A stretch of DNA of 64,000 nucleotides from Jaminaea rosea (lineage: Eukaryota > Basidiomycota > Exobasidiomycetes > Microstromatales), in NCBI RefSeq assembly GCF_003144245.1, contig NW_020289980.1:496001-560000 (forward strand). The letters run 5' to 3'. A model generated the notes under the pieces. The model worked only from the letters and a program-made list of their open reading frames with translations, searched no databases and had not been told where the DNA came from. A program made the translations under genes and the position numbers. This document shows, piece after piece, positions 61,601-64,000 of the stretch; positions within the stretch are counted from its first letter, which is position 1, and every line of letters starts with the position of its first letter.

Positions 61601-64000
61601 ATGGGAATAGCCTTGCTGGCTTGGCTGGACACGCTGAAGGTAAAATTGGTGCTGGGCACCTGAGTGGCCGTGGCTTGAGTCGGCGTCGGTGTCTGTTCTA
61701 CCCTGCTGTCGCTACTCTGTGTCTCTGCTGACTCGTCAAAAATTGGAATGCCCGGTCGACCGTGACCGCCGCGTTTTGCCCACGTTGGCATGAAGGATGG
61801 TGCCGCAGCGGGCATGTCTAAATCGGTAGAGGCAGACTTGACAATGCCGCTGGCGCCTCGAGTTGATGAAGGTGCAAAGAAGGGAGGCAATCCTTTGGGA
61901 TTGAACGGAGGCGGTCCCTTCTCGACCTCTGCTCGTAGTCCTCCTTCGATGGTGGCTGCAGATGCTTGCGGCCGTACTGGGCTCGAAGGCTCCTCTGCCG
62001 ACGTGGATGCTGCGGATTCTGCAGACTTTCGTGAACGCTTTTCTCGTCCTTGCTGGGGATGCGTTGGGTTGAGCAGCTCGGACAGAGCGGACTGATGAGG
62101 CAGCTTGGGCGCGCCTTGGGGAGCATGGAACGTGAAAGCGGCCGACGAGGCGGATGACGCGCCGGGAACGAACGTAGGTGCGGCTGCGTTGAGGAGAGAG
62201 CCCCTGCTAGTCTGGCGATCACGACTGACGCCCACGAGCGTTTCATTGCCCGCCTGGCTGTCCTCGCCACCGTGAACCATCGCCGAGGACCCAAAGCTTG
62301 AATTGTTGATGCTGGGTAGACGGAAATGCAGTGCATTCCCAATGCCCTCCCCACGGCGATGACCTCCGCTGCCAATCATAGTAGAGACATCTTCAGCAGC
62401 GCTGCGCTGACCAAATGTGCCCTCGTCTGCGTCTGAATCGTCGTGGGCAATGTAGCGACCGTGGTTGCTGGCTTGCGCACCTCGGGGAAGAGGTCGTCGT
62501 AGGCCTGGACTAGGGTGCAGCTGGCTACTTGCGTACGTTTCGTTCGTGTCGGCTCGAGGTCGTCCTTGTGGCTTGCCACTATCGCTGACTGGCGGTGCGT
62601 GTGTCTGGCCTTGTGTCTGACGCAGCGTTCGGCGACGTCGTGGCCTCTCAATGCGCTCCTGCCTTGCTCGCTCTTCGTCTGAGGGGTTACTGAAGTCACC
62701 GAGCGAGCTGCTGTCGGAAGAGTCGCCCAAGTCATCCAGACTATCCCTTCGCCAGTGACGGGTCGTAACGTCGTCAGCACCACGCTGTTCATCTTCCTCT
62801 GCGCCGGATGCATCGGCGTCTTCTGATGGATTGGTGCGGAGGTCATCTTCGATCTCGTGGCCTTCCTCGGTGACGTCTTGAAGCGAGTAGCCCTGTAGAT
62901 AGCGAGAATTACAGAAAGTATCAGCACAGGTACGAGGCCGGCGCTCCTTAGTGGTACGATACCCACGAAACCGGCTGAGAGATCTTTCCACGACGGCCTG
63001 CCGGTCGTTGAGGATGAGCTCGCCCCGGTAGACTTGACGGCGGCAGCATCAATTTGGTGCTGCGGATCTTGAGATGCGTCGTCATCACTTTGGTCCCCTA
63101 CTGCTCGAGCCTTGGCCTCTGCCTCAGAGAGACCGAGCGCTGACATTGCGCCCGATGCAAAGGATCCCCCAGACGGACGGATGCTGAGTGACATAGCTCG
63201 AGGCACATGACCGGGTGGTGAAGACGAACGTCGGAAAGCCCTTGGAGAATTGGCGAGATAGTCCCTCACCTTCGTGTCGTTGTCGTCTGGCTTTCCAATG
63301 CATTCATCGTGAGCTTGAAGTATCGTCTCTTGCAGTGGGCTGCCTTGGGGTTGCATTTGTGGTCGCTGCTCATTCCATTCATCTGCAGAGGGCAGGTAGA
63401 TGTCGATGCTGTGGGGTAAGCCTTTGACGGCGAGCTCTGGATGCGCGAGCCTAGTGACCATGTCTGCTGAATTGGGCTGAAGATCACAGAGGGCAAAGTC
63501 AGTTGTATCGACGGGCGTACGTCGGGTCCACTGGCTGCGCAGCTTGAATCGTCTGACTGCCTCCTGGCCCTTGCGAGCCACGACGTCTTCATCATCGCCA
63601 GCTTGGCGGGCTGCGTCCTGCGCCTTGGTCCTGGCAGCCTCTTCATTGTCGTCAGAGCAGTTGGCTTCGATGGGCAGCGATACATGCACCGCTTTACGCT
63701 TGGCAGGTTTGGGTGGTTCCAAGTGGAGAAAGCTGATGGATGGCTTGGAGTTATGGCCGGTAGAGCGCAGAGGGGTGTGCACGGGATGAGGCTTTGAGCG
63801 TCTTGCTTCGTAGCTGTGACGTCGTGCACTGTTGATTGGCCCCACTTCGTCAACGACAGCCAGCGAAGACGCACTGGCGGGTAAGGTATGCGGGCTCGGT
63901 GTACGGATGGCAGGTCGAGGTGAGAGGCTGAAGCCGCTGCTTGCGCCGGGCGAAGATGGGCCGTACAGCGACGTAGTGGGCTGTAGCAGATGAGGCGATG
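58681..64000 (-). CDS. Very long coiled-coil protein, 5' end outside window
   Basis: Two visible exons, 62892-58681 and 64000-62967 (open to the edge), joined by a 74-nt intron (TTC|gtgggt ... ctacag|GGC), so at least 1747 residues. The 5' part is Ser/Pro/Arg-rich and disordered. A short conserved-looking block PTWAKRGGHGRPGIPIFDE lies in the middle, and another (ESLSDFVEDVAGRLSEVFDAWGDRI) precedes two long coiled coils, about 62 to 50% of the way to the C-terminus and then the final third (ARLEQFCTRADTEKEQHKSRAE; SLQAQLDRLDQDLKNARDE; ELRHQLELESQSERN). The C-terminus is SAVKSSDGWWS. Such proteins act as scaffolds at spindle poles, cell tips or nuclear structures; I cannot say which. The first 344 codons lack an initiator, so the gene continues beyond 64000. 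Confidence 0.75.

Overview
The window is nuclear DNA of a filamentous or dimorphic basidiomycete fungus, most likely from the smut lineage (Ustilaginomycotina). Protein-coding genes are packed tightly on both strands. The introns that can be placed are mostly 60-110 nt, with GTGAGT-like donors and CAG/TAG acceptors. Many proteins carry long Ser/Ala/Pro-rich disordered stretches, and several genes are typical of this group, for example a multi-KH protein resembling Ustilago Khd4. The placement is inference from gene content and splice signals, not from a search. I see no tRNA or rRNA gene, transposon, virus-derived element or CRISPR array.

Layout. 1-3256: two tandem genes for SANT/Myb-like proteins that share an unrecognised C-terminal module; the first is cut by the window edge. 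3753-13230 (minus): a WW-WW-MyTH4-RhoGAP protein of the Vilse/ARHGAP39 type and a long multi-KH RNA-binding protein. 14299-15571: divergent genes for a complex I subunit (NDUFB2 type) and cytochrome c oxidase subunit VIa (COX13), sharing one promoter. 16592-25457 (plus): a four-helix membrane protein, a KHDC4/BLOM7-type splicing protein and a full-length ABCC (MRP) transporter. 25808-32147: a bHLH regulator divergent from an Upf1/MOV10-like RNA helicase. 32250-34617: a Csm1/Pcs1 kinetochore protein divergent from the ER-anchored E2 enzyme Ubc6. 35303-40065: a seven-exon steryl ester/acylglycerol lipase divergent from an NCBP3-like cap-binding protein. 40571-45778: a secreted RNase T2, the U3 processome protein Utp6 and a Sec4/Rab8 GTPase. 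46000-49725: a secretory protein with an M23-like fold divergent from Nse4 of SMC5/6. 49934-58218: mitochondrial Phe-tRNA synthetase, an FN3/coiled-coil protein and the proteasome base subunit Rpn1. 58681-64000: most of a very long coiled-coil protein whose 5' end lies outside.

Most genes are single-copy housekeeping functions with no functional cluster: RNA metabolism (KH protein, KHDC4, helicase, NCBP3, Utp6), respiration, secretion and lipid handling, chromosome segregation and repair, and protein degradation. Less expected parts are the SANT paralogue pair with its own C-terminal module, a metazoan-style Vilse GAP architecture, an M23-like secretory protein that seems to lack metal ligands, and two very short exons (13 and 18 nt) that must be included to keep COX13 and the lipase in frame.
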